From contig NC_092617.1 of NCBI RefSeq assembly GCF_047663525.1, forward strand, positions 3,538,501 through 3,602,500: 64,000 bases of DNA, read 5' to 3'. Both the position numbers and the translations under genes were made by a program. The number at the start of each line of letters is the position of its first letter. Position 1 is the stretch's first letter. Origin of the DNA: Anas platyrhynchos (Eukaryota; Chordata; Aves; Anseriformes; Anatidae). The notes beneath the pieces were generated by a model. The model had not been told where the DNA came from. It worked only from the letters and a program-made list of their open reading frames with translations, and ran no database searches. Shown here in pieces: positions 23,291 to 32,921 of this stretch.

Positions 23291-23850
23291 GAAACATTCA
23301 CCCCTGATGTTACTTTAGTCACTGATTAGTCAGCTTTATCTATAAGAGCCTACAGACTTGTATCTCAGACTGAGGGCAAGGTGACCCAGGCCTAGAGCAT
23401 GTGTCAGAAGATCAGGTGAGAAACTCATGCTATGCATATATCCTTGGATGTGTAACCACCTAAGCTTTGTATGCACACCTGAGATGAAAGAATAAGAGAA
23501 GAAAGATTTTGATGGCTTGAGCATGGACAAGAACTGGATTCAACTAACGAACATAGTGAGGAAGACTACTGATGACCACCAGAGACCCCTGAGAAACAGT
23601 GGAAACAAATGTGCATGTGTCAGCGACACTTACTGATTTTCATGAGTTACAGGAGGTGGTATGAATATGTTTTGGGGAAATGTGATTAACATGTTTGTTT
23701 TGCTTGTATACAAGCCCTATAGCTCAAACAGTTCTGTAAGCACTGGAGTGATCCCCTGTGTGTCCAGCATCTCCGTAAAAGAACGCCTGTTTTCTAAAAC
23801 TCCAAACTGAGTCTTAGAGAGTTACTTTGACTGGCTTTTACAGTATCACC
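23290..23850 (+). mobile_element. Possible solo LTR
   Basis: The segment ends in gagagttactttgactggcttttacagtatca and carries gtaagcactggagtgatcccctg, a layout that looks like R/U5 of an avian class I LTR. No clear TATA box, polyadenylation signal or target duplication could be fixed, so this is tentative. Confidence 0.3.
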
Positions 23851-24050
23851 CTCGCCTCCTGCCAGCTGCTGCCCACTCAGGCTCCTCGTACAAACGTGGC
23901 CCTGCACCAACACTACTGCTCGTGCTGCCTTTGCTGCCTCACCCTGTCCTCTCCCTCGACTCCTTGTCTCTGCCGGGCCCCACGTTCCACACCCAAATGT
24001 ATCCCTTTGCTGTTGTCACCCTCAAGTCTGCCCAGCGGGATGGCAGAGCC
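23830..24050 (+). repeat. Low-copy duplicon D, copy 1
   Basis: It is similar to the reverse complement of 50985-51170 (gctgcctttgctgcctcaccc, ccacacccaaatg, ccctttgctgttg). No gene is supported. Confidence 0.45.
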
Positions 24051-24329
24051 AGGGCAGGACATGGTAGTGTTAGGCCGTGTAGCACCCATGCAAAGCGCTT
24101 GTGGCAAAGTGGGAGCTGAGACTGGGCTCTGTGGTGCAGAGGAGGCCCCATGCAGGAAAGATGAGGTTAAACAACAACTTTGCAGGGGGGGTGTCCATCG
24201 TGGTTTGGCATGGGAGGCTTCTGGCCACAAAGGGGCTAGGGATGGGTTGACACAACTTCTCTGGGCAACCTGTTCCATTGACCACTACCCCCAAAGGAAA
24301 GTGTGTCTTCCTTATAATTAATTTTAAAG

Positions 24330-24744
24330 TACCCTCTCTTGATCTTAAAACATTACCTAAAGGCTCCCTTTAGGTACCGGAAGGCTGCTATAGGGTCTCT
24401 CCAGGCTGAAGAGAACCAGCTTTATCAGCCAGTCTTCACAGAAAGGGTATCACAGCCTCTCTATCATGTTTCTGGCCTCTTCTAGACTCCTTCTAATACT
24501 TCCATGTCCTTCTTGAGTTTGGGGCCCCAGAGCTGAATGCAGTACTCCAGGAGTGGTCTCCCAAGAGCAGAGCTGAGGAAGAGAATCATCTCTCTCAAGC
24601 TTTGGGCCAAACTTCTTTGATGCAGCCCAGAATACAGTTGGCATTCTGGGCTGTGAACTGACATTGCTGGCACAGGTTGAGCTTCTCATCCGCCAGCACC
24701 CCAGGTCCTTCTCCTTAGAGCTGCTCTCTATCCATTCTCCACAG
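24330..24744 (-). mobile_element. CR1 LINE, left part, split by the ERVK-like provirus
   Basis: CR1 sequence on the minus strand (FWAASKKFGPKLE, EYCIQLWGP-type blocks; gccccagagctgaatgcagtactc). It breaks at 24744 and continues at 32027-32189 with ccatctgcaaatcatcc and agcttggtgtcatcagca. The retrovirus therefore landed inside an existing CR1. Confidence 0.85.
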
Positions 24745-24750
24745 TATTTG

Positions 24751-25129
24751 TGTTGCAGGAAGCACGGCCGAAAGCACGACAGACACACAGTAGAGTCAGA
24801 TCATGCTCCATTTTATTGCCCGAATAGCCTAACTTTTATAGAGAACTTAACAGGGGTGGACAGTGTTTCACACAAGATTATTGGTCAAAAGCACTCAGAC
24901 AAACAACTGCAGGAAAACAACCCCACCTGCAAGAAAACAGTCCCCTTGTGATTAGCAGTCACGTAGACCTTGTTTTGGTATCAGCTGCTGGCAGCAATAT
25001 TTTTCTGCACTCCTCAGTTGTGCGATGTGGGAACACTGTCATAGGAGCTTCTCACCGTTACCCTGGTATCTTGGTTTGCTCAGCTGCAGCAGGCTGTGGG
25101 ATCTGTGCTGTTTCCAGATTCCCTCAACA
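24751..25129 (-). repeat. 3' LTR of the ERVK-like provirus
   Basis: 379 bp, TGTTGAGGG...CTGCAACA on the sense strand. TATA-like CTATAAAAG and AATAAA lie about 16 bases apart, so the polyadenylation signal sits at the U3/R border. Confidence 0.95.
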
Positions 25130-25147
25130 ATTCCCCCTTCTTCTTTT
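25130..25147 (-). other. Polypurine tract
   Basis: The sense strand reads AAAAGAAGAAGGGGGAAT immediately before the 3' LTR, the plus-strand primer of reverse transcription. Confidence 0.9.
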
Positions 25148-25346
25148 GAGCAAACCAAGTCCGCCACAGCAGTTTTACAGGTAACTCTTTTAGTTATACC
25201 TACAACACACCACGATGATTACCACCACCATAAATCAAATCGTTAATCCCCTTGTGATCAAACCCCGCAACCATCTATACTTTATTTTAAACAATTCATC
25301 GAACTATTAAGTGAAAGACTGATATCATTTTGAGTCTCTGTGTATA

Positions 25347-28190
25347 CTATTCTTCTGGAGTAGGTGATGCCCGGGACAAACAGGGTGACAGTATACCGTG
25401 CTGATCAACTCTGGCACTCATAGATTTTTGTTTTGCTTGATCTCGGTCGCGAGTGCAAGCATTGCTGACAATATCAGAATCTTCGTCAGTAATTTCCCCA
25501 TCCGTTGGAACATTCTGGACAGCTTTCACGAACCGGCTTGGTACCCAAACCGGTCCGGCTGTTGTAGAGACACAGAAATATCCCCGGCCAATGAACAGGA
25601 CAGGGACTGGTCCCTTCCAGACTCCTGTAGCAGGATCTCGGTAACTTACTTTTATTTGCGGCAGCACATTTGGTGCTGCTTTATTCAAGGTTTGAAAATG
25701 GATACTTGTAGGAGGATCTTCTCGGTCACCGGTCAAACATAGATGATTCAAGACAAATAACGCCTTGGATAGTCGTTCATCGACATCCTTGATTTCCTTT
25801 AACCTTGCTATCTGTTCCTTTAAGACTTGATGTGATCGTTCGACAATTGCTTGGCCCGTGGGAGAGTATGGGATGCCGGTGATATGCGTTACTCCCCACA
25901 TCTTCATAAACGTGCTGATCTTTTTGCTGACATATGCTGGGCCGTTGTCTGTCTTGATCTGCTGTGGTACCCCCATGATGGCAAAGCACACTGTTAGATG
26001 CCTGCATACATGGAGTGCCTTTTCCCCTCCCTGTGCTGTTGCCCATATGAATCGTGAAAAGGTATCAATACACACATGCACATATCTTTTAGTACCGAAT
26101 TCTGGCATGTGCGTGACATCCATTTGCCATACCTCGAGTGCCTTAACACCCCGTGGATTAATACCCAAGCCTAACCCCGGCCCATGATGACTGCAGGAGG
26201 GGCACGCTCTTACAATTCCTCTAGCTTCTGCCCAAGTAAGTCCAAACATTCTCCGAAGACCTTTTGCATTTTGGTGAAACATTTCATGTGACACACGTGC
26301 ACGCATAAAGTCACTTTCTGGTCTTGTTGTAATTATACTCACCAACTTGTCTGCTTGCGTATTACCTTCTGCTAATCCAATTGAGAACTGGTGACTACGT
26401 ATGTGAATGACACAGTAAGGTGCAGTTCTTCCTTGAATGGCATCTCGCAGTTGCAGAAACAATGACAACAATCGATCCTTCTTAGTTTGCCGTATCAAGG
26501 CGTCCTCAATCCGGTTCACTACATTGACAACATACAGAGAATCTGAAACGATATTAATTGGCTCACGCATCCAGCGTTGGCAAGCCCAAACAACTGCGGA
26601 CAATTCTAGCGTTTGTAACATATCCCCCATTGACCCCGTAATTAGGTGATTTTCCCAAGTGCCATCCTCATACCACACACACACAGCCCGCTTACTTACT
26701 GCACCGGCATCAGTATAGACTGTGCGCCCCACTACTGGCCGAGGCGACAGTTGTGGTACTGTTCGCCATTTATATGATCTTATAACTTGCCATAGAGGCC
26801 CTTTTGGGGCCCGGGAATGCACCAATCCTGGGAATCCTAGCACAGCTTCTTGTAGAGGAGTGGATTGCTGTAAACACCATTCCAAGTGATCCTGAGTTAT
26901 TGGTAGACTAATATCCCCGGGTTCCTGGCCGCTGATATCAATACTCCGAATGCGACCCTTACGTACTAATTCCGCGATGGCTTCTGTCCGGGTCTGGATA
27001 CTCATTTTTGGCTGTATCGATAGAAAAATCCATTCCAAAATTCGAAACTGTTGCCCTACCATCCTTCTTTCATAATTGTCTATTTTAGTTATCTCATTTC
27101 TACTTTTGGGGTCAGTGGCATCCGACTCACACTGTTCCTGTTTTTGTCGGCCCTTATTTCCCCCCTCTTCCTTTTGCCACTGACCAATCACTGCATATGG
27201 GTGAGACACATGATTGACTATTATTACAGAGAGTGGAAGTTTAGCGACACGCCTGCAAGCCGCGCCATCTGCAACCTTTCGGGATATGCGGGAAAGGGCC
27301 TGCCGTTGTTCATTTGTTAGTGTAATGCTCTGTTCTGCCCTCCTACCCCGCAACAAAGGTAACAATAAAGCTAGGTCATCGTTAGTAATTCCTACGATAC
27401 GCCTGATCCACTGAATATTGCCCAAGAATGTTTGGACGTCTGTTAGATTATGCAAAGTGGTAGATATTTCGACCTTCTGTGGTCGGATGGAAGAGTCTGA
27501 TATCTTCCATCCCAAGTACAACCATGGCCGTTTCCGCTGAACCTTTTCTGGAGCTATCTTTAGTCCTTTGTCTTCCAGGGTACGCTGAATAAAGTGTAGA
27601 TCGGAATCCTGGAAGCAATCCGGCCTGCAAAACAGAATGTCATCCATATAATGGTAAATAATGACATCACACCATGCTGTTCGAATTGGCTCCAAAGCCC
27701 AGGCTACATATAGTTGACATAACGTGGGGGAGTTCTTCATACCCTGGGGAAGCACGAGCCATTCGTAGCGTTTTGCCGGGGCTTGCTTGTTAACGGCAGG
27801 TACCGTAAAGGCAAATCTCTGGCAGTCCTTGTCTGCTAAGGGAATTGTAAAAAAACAGTCCTTTAAGTCTATGATCAAAAGGGACCAATGCTCAGGCAGC
27901 ATGGTTGGAGATGGCAAACCAGGTTGTAAGGCTCCCATAGCTTGCATTTGGTCATTTACTCTTCTGAGATCTTGTAGAAGTCGCCACTTTCCTGATTTCT
28001 TTTGAATCACAAAAATTGGCGTGTTCCAGGGACTTGTGGACGGGTGTATGTGTCCTGCTTGGAGCTGTTCTTGAACTAAAGTCTGTGCTTGCTGCAACCT
28101 GTCTGTCGTCAACGGCCACTGCTCCACCCAGATAGGCCGATCGGAGTGCCATGTCAAGGCCAGGGTGGGCGGTTGCGCAGCAGTGGCCAC
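25347..28190 (-). CDS. pol: ERVK-like Pol (RT, RNase H, integrase), intact frame
   Basis: 947 codons without a stop. Reverse transcriptase: motif A aspartate D108 in LIIDLKD, LPQG at 147-150, YMDD at 181-184. RNase H: D494 (YTDAG), E529, D550 (VSDS) and a C-terminal HIRSH box near 597-601. Integrase: zinc site H635, H639, C663, C666; catalytic D691 (WQMDV), D748 (KTDNG) and E784 (IVERSH); a C-terminal GVWKGP/GRGY domain follows. The frame is phase -1 to pro and continuous with it through the slip site at 28196-28202; the first codon shown is GTG, so it is made as a fusion and not from its own start. All catalytic residues are present. Confidence 0.95.
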   Translation of the reverse strand: MATAAQPPTLALTWHSDRPIWVEQWPLTTDRLQQAQTLVQEQLQAGHIHPSTSPWNTPIFVIQKKSGKWRLLQDLRRVNDQMQAMGALQPGLPSPTMLPEHWSLLIIDLKDCFFTIPLADKDCQRFAFTVPAVNKQAPAKRYEWLVLPQGMKNSPTLCQLYVAWALEPIRTAWCDVIIYHYMDDILFCRPDCFQDSDLHFIQRTLEDKGLKIAPEKVQRKRPWLYLGWKISDSSIRPQKVEISTTLHNLTDVQTFLGNIQWIRRIVGITNDDLALLLPLLRGRRAEQSITLTNEQRQALSRISRKVADGAACRRVAKLPLSVIIVNHVSHPYAVIGQWQKEEGGNKGRQKQEQCESDATDPKSRNEITKIDNYERRMVGQQFRILEWIFLSIQPKMSIQTRTEAIAELVRKGRIRSIDISGQEPGDISLPITQDHLEWCLQQSTPLQEAVLGFPGLVHSRAPKGPLWQVIRSYKWRTVPQLSPRPVVGRTVYTDAGAVSKRAVCVWYEDGTWENHLITGSMGDMLQTLELSAVVWACQRWMREPINIVSDSLYVVNVVNRIEDALIRQTKKDRLLSLFLQLRDAIQGRTAPYCVIHIRSHQFSIGLAEGNTQADKLVSIITTRPESDFMRARVSHEMFHQNAKGLRRMFGLTWAEARGIVRACPSCSHHGPGLGLGINPRGVKALEVWQMDVTHMPEFGTKRYVHVCIDTFSRFIWATAQGGEKALHVCRHLTVCFAIMGVPQQIKTDNGPAYVSKKISTFMKMWGVTHITGIPYSPTGQAIVERSHQVLKEQIARLKEIKDVDERLSKALFVLNHLCLTGDREDPPTSIHFQTLNKAAPNVLPQIKVSYRDPATGVWKGPVPVLFIGRGYFCVSTTAGPVWVPSRFVKAVQNVPTDGEITDEDSDIVSNACTRDRDQAKQKSMSARVDQHGILSPCLSRASPTPEE

Positions 28191-29005
28191 TAAGGAAAAT
28201 CCTTGCTGTCGGTAGTAATCACCGCCCCAAGCTGAGAAAGTATGTCCCTTCCGATTAACATTTGAAGATTTGCAGGCAATGCCATCACGTACAGTCTAGC
28301 TGAAATTGTTTTCTCTTCGAATTTCAACGTCACAACCTGTGCGCTGAGATATGTCGCTGAGCTGCCGCCAACTCCCGTAATTCCAGTGGCTGGAGATGTT
28401 AGTGGCCAATGTTTTGGCCATATCATGGTGCTGCAGATCGTAACATCCGCCCCAGAATCGATCATACCGGTGACAGTAATTTGGTGTGATCCGATGGATA
28501 ATGTCACATTCATCATGGGTCGGGAGGCCAGAGATCTGGTGAAACAGATAACATGGTCCGTGGAGCCAAAGCCTCCTGCCCGGTCGACCTGTGCCCCCGC
28601 ACAGGGTTGATGATTCTGGAGTGCAACAAGTTGGGCTATTTTGGTACCTTTTGGAATAAAGAGGGGTGGGTTGAGCGTATATGCCATGACTTTAATTTCT
28701 CCTACGTGGTCAGCATCGATAACCCCCGGAATGACCATCAATCCTTTAAGGCCTACAGAGGATCTACCTAATAGCAAGCCGCCTAATGGTGTATTTGATA
28801 GTGGGCCTTGGATCCCCGTAGGAATGGCCGCAACAGACTTATCAGAAAGCGTGATGCTTACTGCTGTTGCCAGGTCCACCCCGAGGCTTCCTCTGGTGGC
28901 AGGGGCACTGCTGTCGAGAAATCCGCCCCGTCTGGCTGTGCTGCGGCTACTGTTGTCGTCGCGCGGCCGATCGCGCTCCTCTTGGAGTTTCCCTGATACC
29001 TGCAC
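28190..29005 (-). CDS. pro: ERVK-like Pro: dUTPase plus aspartic protease
   Basis: About 266 residues after the gag-pro slip site. Residues 41-150 form a dUTPase-like domain: GLLLGRSSVGLKGL, PGVIDADHVGEI and the C-terminal GGFGSTD (144-150). A retropepsin follows: DSGAD at 183-187, then LIGRDILSQLG at 250-260. A dUTPase joined to the protease is typical of betaretrovirus-like elements. The frame overlaps gag by about 135 bases and ends at TAG 28190-28192, just after the pro-pol slip site. No internal stops. Confidence 0.93.
   Translation of the reverse strand: MQVSGKLQEERDRPRDDNSSRSTARRGGFLDSSAPATRGSLGVDLATAVSITLSDKSVAAIPTGIQGPLSNTPLGGLLLGRSSVGLKGLMVIPGVIDADHVGEIKVMAYTLNPPLFIPKGTKIAQLVALQNHQPCAGAQVDRAGGFGSTDHVICFTRSLASRPMMNVTLSIGSHQITVTGMIDSGADVTICSTMIWPKHWPLTSPATGITGVGGSSATYLSAQVVTLKFEEKTISARLYVMALPANLQMLIGRDILSQLGAVITTDSKDFP
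28196..28202 (-). promoter_or_regulatory. Pro-Pol -1 frameshift site (GGATTTT)
   Basis: In the pro frame the sequence reads G-GAT-TTT, followed by CCT-TAG. It has the X-XXY-YYZ layout in the correct phase, and slipping back one base enters the pol frame. It resembles the heptamers used at betaretroviral pro-pol junctions. Confidence 0.7.
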
Positions 29006-30564
29006 ACCGATGTAGCATGTGTATTAGAACGACATAGGTCGCACCAGGGGGTAGCTGTACACTGTCTTCTGAGATGGCCGAGCCTCCCGCATCGATAACA
29101 CTGCCACTGCTCTTGGGAGTTGCGTCTCGAGGGACTACCATTGGATCGGGACACTATGGCAGCCAAAGGATCACCAAGGGCCGATGCAACAGCTTGAGCC
29201 ACCACAGCTGCTTGCTTGGACTGATCAACACGCTCTACCCTCTCCAACATCTCTTCAATGGGAGCATTTTTTGGTAGCGTAGCTAGGATGCTTTGGGTTT
29301 TTGTGTTCGCGTTGTCAAAGGCAAGCATTTTAAGCACGCTCCGTTTCATGTCTGATGACAGGTCAGGATGATCCATGACTGCTGTCCATAATCGGTCGAT
29401 GAACTTGGCATAAGATTCACCTTGGGCCTGGCGAACTGAAGCAAATGGAGGAGGTTTCTTTTCCCCAGGGAGGGCAAAAAGAGCTCGTAGGGCAAGCTGT
29501 GCAGCTGTCCGATGAACAATCTCTGGGAATTGCAACTGAAGCTGAGGATCGAAGTACGGGCCTGTTCCTGTTAGCATTTCAACTGTGGTGCCATATAGGG
29601 GGTCTCCCGTCTGACGCGGACGACTCACTTCAGCTTGTGCCAACTGTAGCCATTCTCTTTCAAAAATTAACAGTTGAGAGGGAGTTAACAACAGGCGTGC
29701 TATGTTTTGGCAGTCGAAGGGACACATCAGATCTGCCTGGAAGATCCAATGAATTATCTGTTGTGCTGCTTGAGAATGTAATCCATAATCTGTTACTGTT
29801 TTCCTGGCTTGTTGTAGAAGCTTCCAATCATGTGGCATCCATGACCCGGTGCCTTGTCCAGAGTCGACAATAACTGGACATGCCAAGGAGGAGGAGGCGT
29901 GCAAATCTCCGTCGAGGATGGCGTCACGTATGATACCCGACCACCTGGTTGACCTCAGTGTTGATGAAGCCGGGGTGACCGATGGCGGGGGAGAGACACC
30001 CTGGGTGGATTTATGGTCCCCTGGCGGCGGCGCGGATGCCGGGGGCCTCGCATCGAGATTTTCCGGCGCAGGAGGTGAAGAGGGCAGGTCAGAGGCCGCA
30101 TCCGCACCGGGCTCGGACAGTCCCTTAGCAATAGCTGCAGCCGAAGCCTTTATTGAAGAGGTCATGCCTCGAACTGGGGTCAGCATAGGATCCACCGGAA
30201 ACAGTTGTGATAACGAGGTGTCGGATTCCGTACTTGATGTTTTAGGGGCCCCAGACTGCACTGACAAAGCCTGCATCGCTGCCATGACAACCTGGCGGTC
30301 GGCCTTCAGACCGTTTAGGGCATCAATCACCAAACGCCAGGTTTTACATAAATCCGTATCAAACTTCCCCTTCTTGGTAGATGTCTGCCATAAACGGTCT
30401 CCTATGAGTTGCCACTCATCCGGGCTAAAATTTTGGGGGGTCTCTTTCAGAAAGCCCTCCTTCTGGGCCCAAGTTACCAATGATTTAACCTTTTTCGTAC
30501 TGCAAGCCACGCCTCTCATAGTGAGAATGTTAGAGAGAAGCTTCACGGCCGCCTCCGCCTCCAT
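28858..30564 (-). CDS. gag: ERVK-like Gag polyprotein, intact frame
   Basis: 568 residues from the Met at 30564 (MEAEAAVKLL). The frame stays open upstream to 30744 and into the leader repeats, but a cognate element at 61065 starts at the same Met, which supports this choice. A Pro-rich middle (SAPPP) precedes the capsid region. A major homology region, QAQGESYAKFIDRL, is present. Two canonical CCHC zinc knuckles lie at about 489-502 (CYRCGRLGHLRRQC) and 508-521 (CDLCRSNTHATSVC). Gag forms the particle core and packages RNA. It ends at TAA 28858-28860, after the slip site that leads to Pro. Confidence 0.93.
   Translation of the reverse strand: MEAEAAVKLLSNILTMRGVACSTKKVKSLVTWAQKEGFLKETPQNFSPDEWQLIGDRLWQTSTKKGKFDTDLCKTWRLVIDALNGLKADRQVVMAAMQALSVQSGAPKTSSTESDTSLSQLFPVDPMLTPVRGMTSSIKASAAAIAKGLSEPGADAASDLPSSPPAPENLDARPPASAPPPGDHKSTQGVSPPPSVTPASSTLRSTRWSGIIRDAILDGDLHASSSLACPVIVDSGQGTGSWMPHDWKLLQQARKTVTDYGLHSQAAQQIIHWIFQADLMCPFDCQNIARLLLTPSQLLIFEREWLQLAQAEVSRPRQTGDPLYGTTVEMLTGTGPYFDPQLQLQFPEIVHRTAAQLALRALFALPGEKKPPPFASVRQAQGESYAKFIDRLWTAVMDHPDLSSDMKRSVLKMLAFDNANTKTQSILATLPKNAPIEEMLERVERVDQSKQAAVVAQAVASALGDPLAAIVSRSNGSPSRRNSQEQWQCYRCGRLGHLRRQCTATPWCDLCRSNTHATSVCRYQGNSKRSAIGRATTTVAAAQPDGADFSTAVPLPPEEASGWTWQQQ
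28987..28993 (-). promoter_or_regulatory. Gag-Pro -1 frameshift site (GGGAAAC)
   Basis: In the gag frame it reads G-GGA-AAC (Gly-Asn of YQGNSKR), a canonical X-XXY-YYZ slippery heptamer in the right phase. The -1 product continues into the pro frame (SGKLQEE). GC-rich sequence about 13 bases downstream, with GCGCG and CGCGC arms, could form the stimulatory hairpin. Confidence 0.85.
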
Positions 30565-30669
30565 GGTTACGCAATCTCCGCCCCGCTGTCGCTCGGTGAC
30601 GCCTCTTATCTCCCGTAGCAACCCGACTCCGGACGGCCTGCGTCGCACCGTGATCACGTCAATTTCCCG

Positions 30670-31265
30670 CGGCCCTCCGCAATTCCACGTCCCGCCGCGA
30701 CTCCGTTTACCCGCGGCCCTCCGCAATTCCACGTCCCGCCGCAACTCTATTCCCCGCGGCCCTCCGCAATTCCACGTCCCGACGCAACTCTATTTCCCGC
30801 GGCCCTCCGCAATTCCACGTCTCGCCGCAACTCTATTTCCCGCGGCCCTCCGCAATTCCACGTCTCGCCGCAACTCTATTTCCCGCGGCCCTCCGCAATT
30901 CCACGTCCCACCGCAACTCTATTTCCCGCGGCCCTCCGCAATTCCACGTCTCGCCGCAACTCTATTCCCCGCGGCCCTCCGCAATTCCACGTCCCGCCGC
31001 GACTCCGTTTACCCGCGGCCCTCCGCAATTCCACGTCTCGCCGCAACTCTATTTCCCGCGGCCCTCCGCAATTCCACGTCTCGCCGCAACTCTATTCCCC
31101 GTGGCCCTCCGCAATTCCACGTCTCGCCGCGACTCCGTTTACCCGCGGCCCTCCGCAATTCCACGTCTCGCCGCAACTCTATTCCCCGCGGCCCTCCGCA
31201 ATTCCACGTCCCGCCGCGACTCCGTTTACCCGCGGCCCTCCGCAATTCCACGTCTCGCCGCAAAA
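30670..31265 (-). repeat. 43-44 bp tandem repeat in the proviral leader
   Basis: About 14 near-identical units of the form gcggccctccgcaattccac plus a variable half (gtctcgccgcaactctattt or gtcccgccgcgactccgttt). They lie between the primer binding site and gag, where packaging and dimerisation signals are normally found. Two unit types (43 and 44 bp) are interspersed. Confidence 0.95.
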
Positions 31266-31624
31266 ACCCCGTTTCCCACCGTTTTCACGCATCTCTCAGC
31301 GGGAGTACCGCGTCTCACCGTGAGGCCTGTGTACCGTGTGTCCGGGCCGGTGTCCGGTCTGCTCAAGCGCCGGTCGGATGGGCGCTCCGAAGTCCCGACG
31401 GCGCGGCAAGATCGCGGCGCCGCTGGTCCCGGCGCCGCCGGTCCCGGCGCCGCTGGTCTCCTGGTCTACCTGCGTTCGGATGTGCCGGCGCCGCTGGTGT
31501 CCCGCTGCGCTGCGATGTTTGCCCCGGCGCCGCTGCGATGTCCGTGCTCAGCTGCGATGTCTGCTCCGGTGCTGCGATGTCCTGCTCCTGTGCGATGTCT
31601 GTTCAGGTCCTGTTCAGGTCTCAG

Positions 31625-31639
31625 CCTGTTCGGGCGCCA
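31625..31639 (-). other. Primer binding site, tRNA-Lys type
   Basis: The sense strand reads TGGCGCCCGAACAGG, 2 bases after the 5' LTR. It matches the first 15 bases of the tRNA-Lys3-type binding site; the next 3 bases differ. Confidence 0.9.
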
Positions 31640-31641
31640 TA

Positions 31642-32020
31642 TGTTGCAGGAAGCACGGCCGAAAGCACGACAGTCACACAGTAGAGTCAGATCATGCTCC
31701 ATTTTATTGCCCGAATAGCCTAACTTTTATAGAGAACTTAACAGGGGTGGACAGTGTTTCACACAAGATTATTGGTCAAAAGCACTCAGACAAACAACTG
31801 CAGGAAAACAACCCCACCTGCAAGAAAACAGTCCCCTTGTGATTAGCAGTCACGTAGACCTTGTTTTGGTATCAGCTGCTGGCAGCAATATTTTTCTGCA
31901 CTCCTCAGTTGTGCGATGTGGGAACACTGTCATAGGAGCTTCTCACCGTTACCCTGGTATCTTGGTTTGCTCAGCTGCAGCAGGCCGTGGGATCTGTGCT
32001 GTTTCCAGATTCCCTCAACA
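31642..32020 (-). repeat. 5' LTR of the ERVK-like provirus
   Basis: 379 bp, same length as the 3' LTR, 2 substitutions between them. TATA box at 31724-31732 and polyadenylation signal at 31703-31708 on the minus strand. Confidence 0.95.
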
Positions 32021-32026
32021 TATTTG

Positions 32027-32189
32027 TGCTTGGGAATGCCCCCATCCAGCTGCAGAACCTTGCATTTGGCTTTTGTGAACCTCATGAGGTTCTCACAGGA
32101 CAATCTCTCAAGCCTGTCTGGGTCCATCTGCAAATCATCCCTTCCCTCCAGTGTGTCGACTGCACCACCCAGCTTGGTGTCATCAGCAC
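32027..32189 (-). mobile_element. CR1 LINE, right part of the split element
   Basis: It continues the CR1 broken at 24744 (gaatgcccccatccagctg, aggttctcacagg). It is cut again at 32190 by an ERVL-type LTR. Confidence 0.8.
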
Positions 32190-32782
32190 TGTCGTGGTTT
32201 AACCCGGCCGGCAGCTAAACACCACGCAGTTGTTCGCTCACCCTCCCCCCTCCCTCTCTGGGATGGGGGAGAGAAATGGAAAGTGAAGCCCGTGAGTTGA
32301 GATAAAGACAGTTTAATAAGACAGGAAAATAATAAAAATAATAATAACAATAATAATAATAATAATACAATGATGATAATAGTACTACTACTAATAATAT
32401 GTACAAACAAGTGATGCACAATGCAATTGCTCACCACCCGCTGACCAATGCCCAGCCTAACCCCGAGCAGTCCGGCCCCCTCCCCCCGGCTAGCCACCCC
32501 TATATATTGTTTAGCATGACGTCAGATGGTATGGAATACCCCTTTGGCTAGTTTGGGTCACCTGTCCTGGCTCTGTCCCCTCCCAGCTCTTACTGCACAC
32601 CCAGCCTGCCCGTTGGCAGGACAGAGCAAAAGGCTGAGATGTCCTTGGCTTAGTATAAGCACTGCTCTGCAACAATTAAAGCATTGGGGTGTTATCAGCA
32701 CTCTTCTCATCCTAAGCCAAAACACAGCATTCCACCAGCTACTAGGAAGAAAATTAATTCTGTGCTAACTGAAACCAGGACA
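32190..32782 (-). mobile_element. ERVL-type 3' LTR (family A)
   Basis: It runs tgtcgtggtttaaccc to gaaaccaggaca, 593 bp with TG/CA ends on the sense strand (TGTCCTGG...CACGACA). It contains an aat-rich run at 32330-32400. The purine tract GGAATAAGGGGTGGATAGA (32783-32801, sense) adjoins it, so it is a 3' LTR of the pol fragments that follow. Confidence 0.85.
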
Positions 32783-32921
32783 TCTATCCACCCCTTATTC
32801 CATACCATTTATGTCATGCTCAGGTTACACTCTTTTCCATACATTCTGATTAGTCACCTATAGTAATCATGGTAGTGATAACATACAGTATTATATAGTA
32901 ATTAACATGGTACTATTCAGT

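Larger units (their letters stand above)
24745..32026 (-). mobile_element. Young env-less ERVK-like provirus (gag-pro-pol)
   Basis: A complete provirus of 7.28 kb including its target duplication: tatttg at 24745-24750 and again at 32021-32026 (6 bp, as usual for ERVK). Both LTRs are 379 bp and differ at 2 positions (24783 a versus t, and t versus c near 25094/31986). A tRNA-Lys-type primer binding site, a polypurine tract and three open frames in phases -1 and -1 apart are present. Pol ends 217 bases before the 3' LTR, so there is no room for env. Organisation, dUTPase in pro and primer all point to a betaretrovirus-like class II element. The absence of env suggests intracellular retrotransposition or trans-complementation (inference). 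Confidence 0.95.

Noticed and set aside
25129-25347. Possible short env in the ERVK-like provirus
   Set aside because: Only 217 bases separate pol and the LTR, most of it polypurine tract and spacer; no frame or membrane segment.
29849-31684. 611-codon plus-strand frame
   Set aside because: It is antisense to gag and to the 43/44-bp leader repeats; the repetitive PSAIPRLAATLF-type translation is produced by the repeat.
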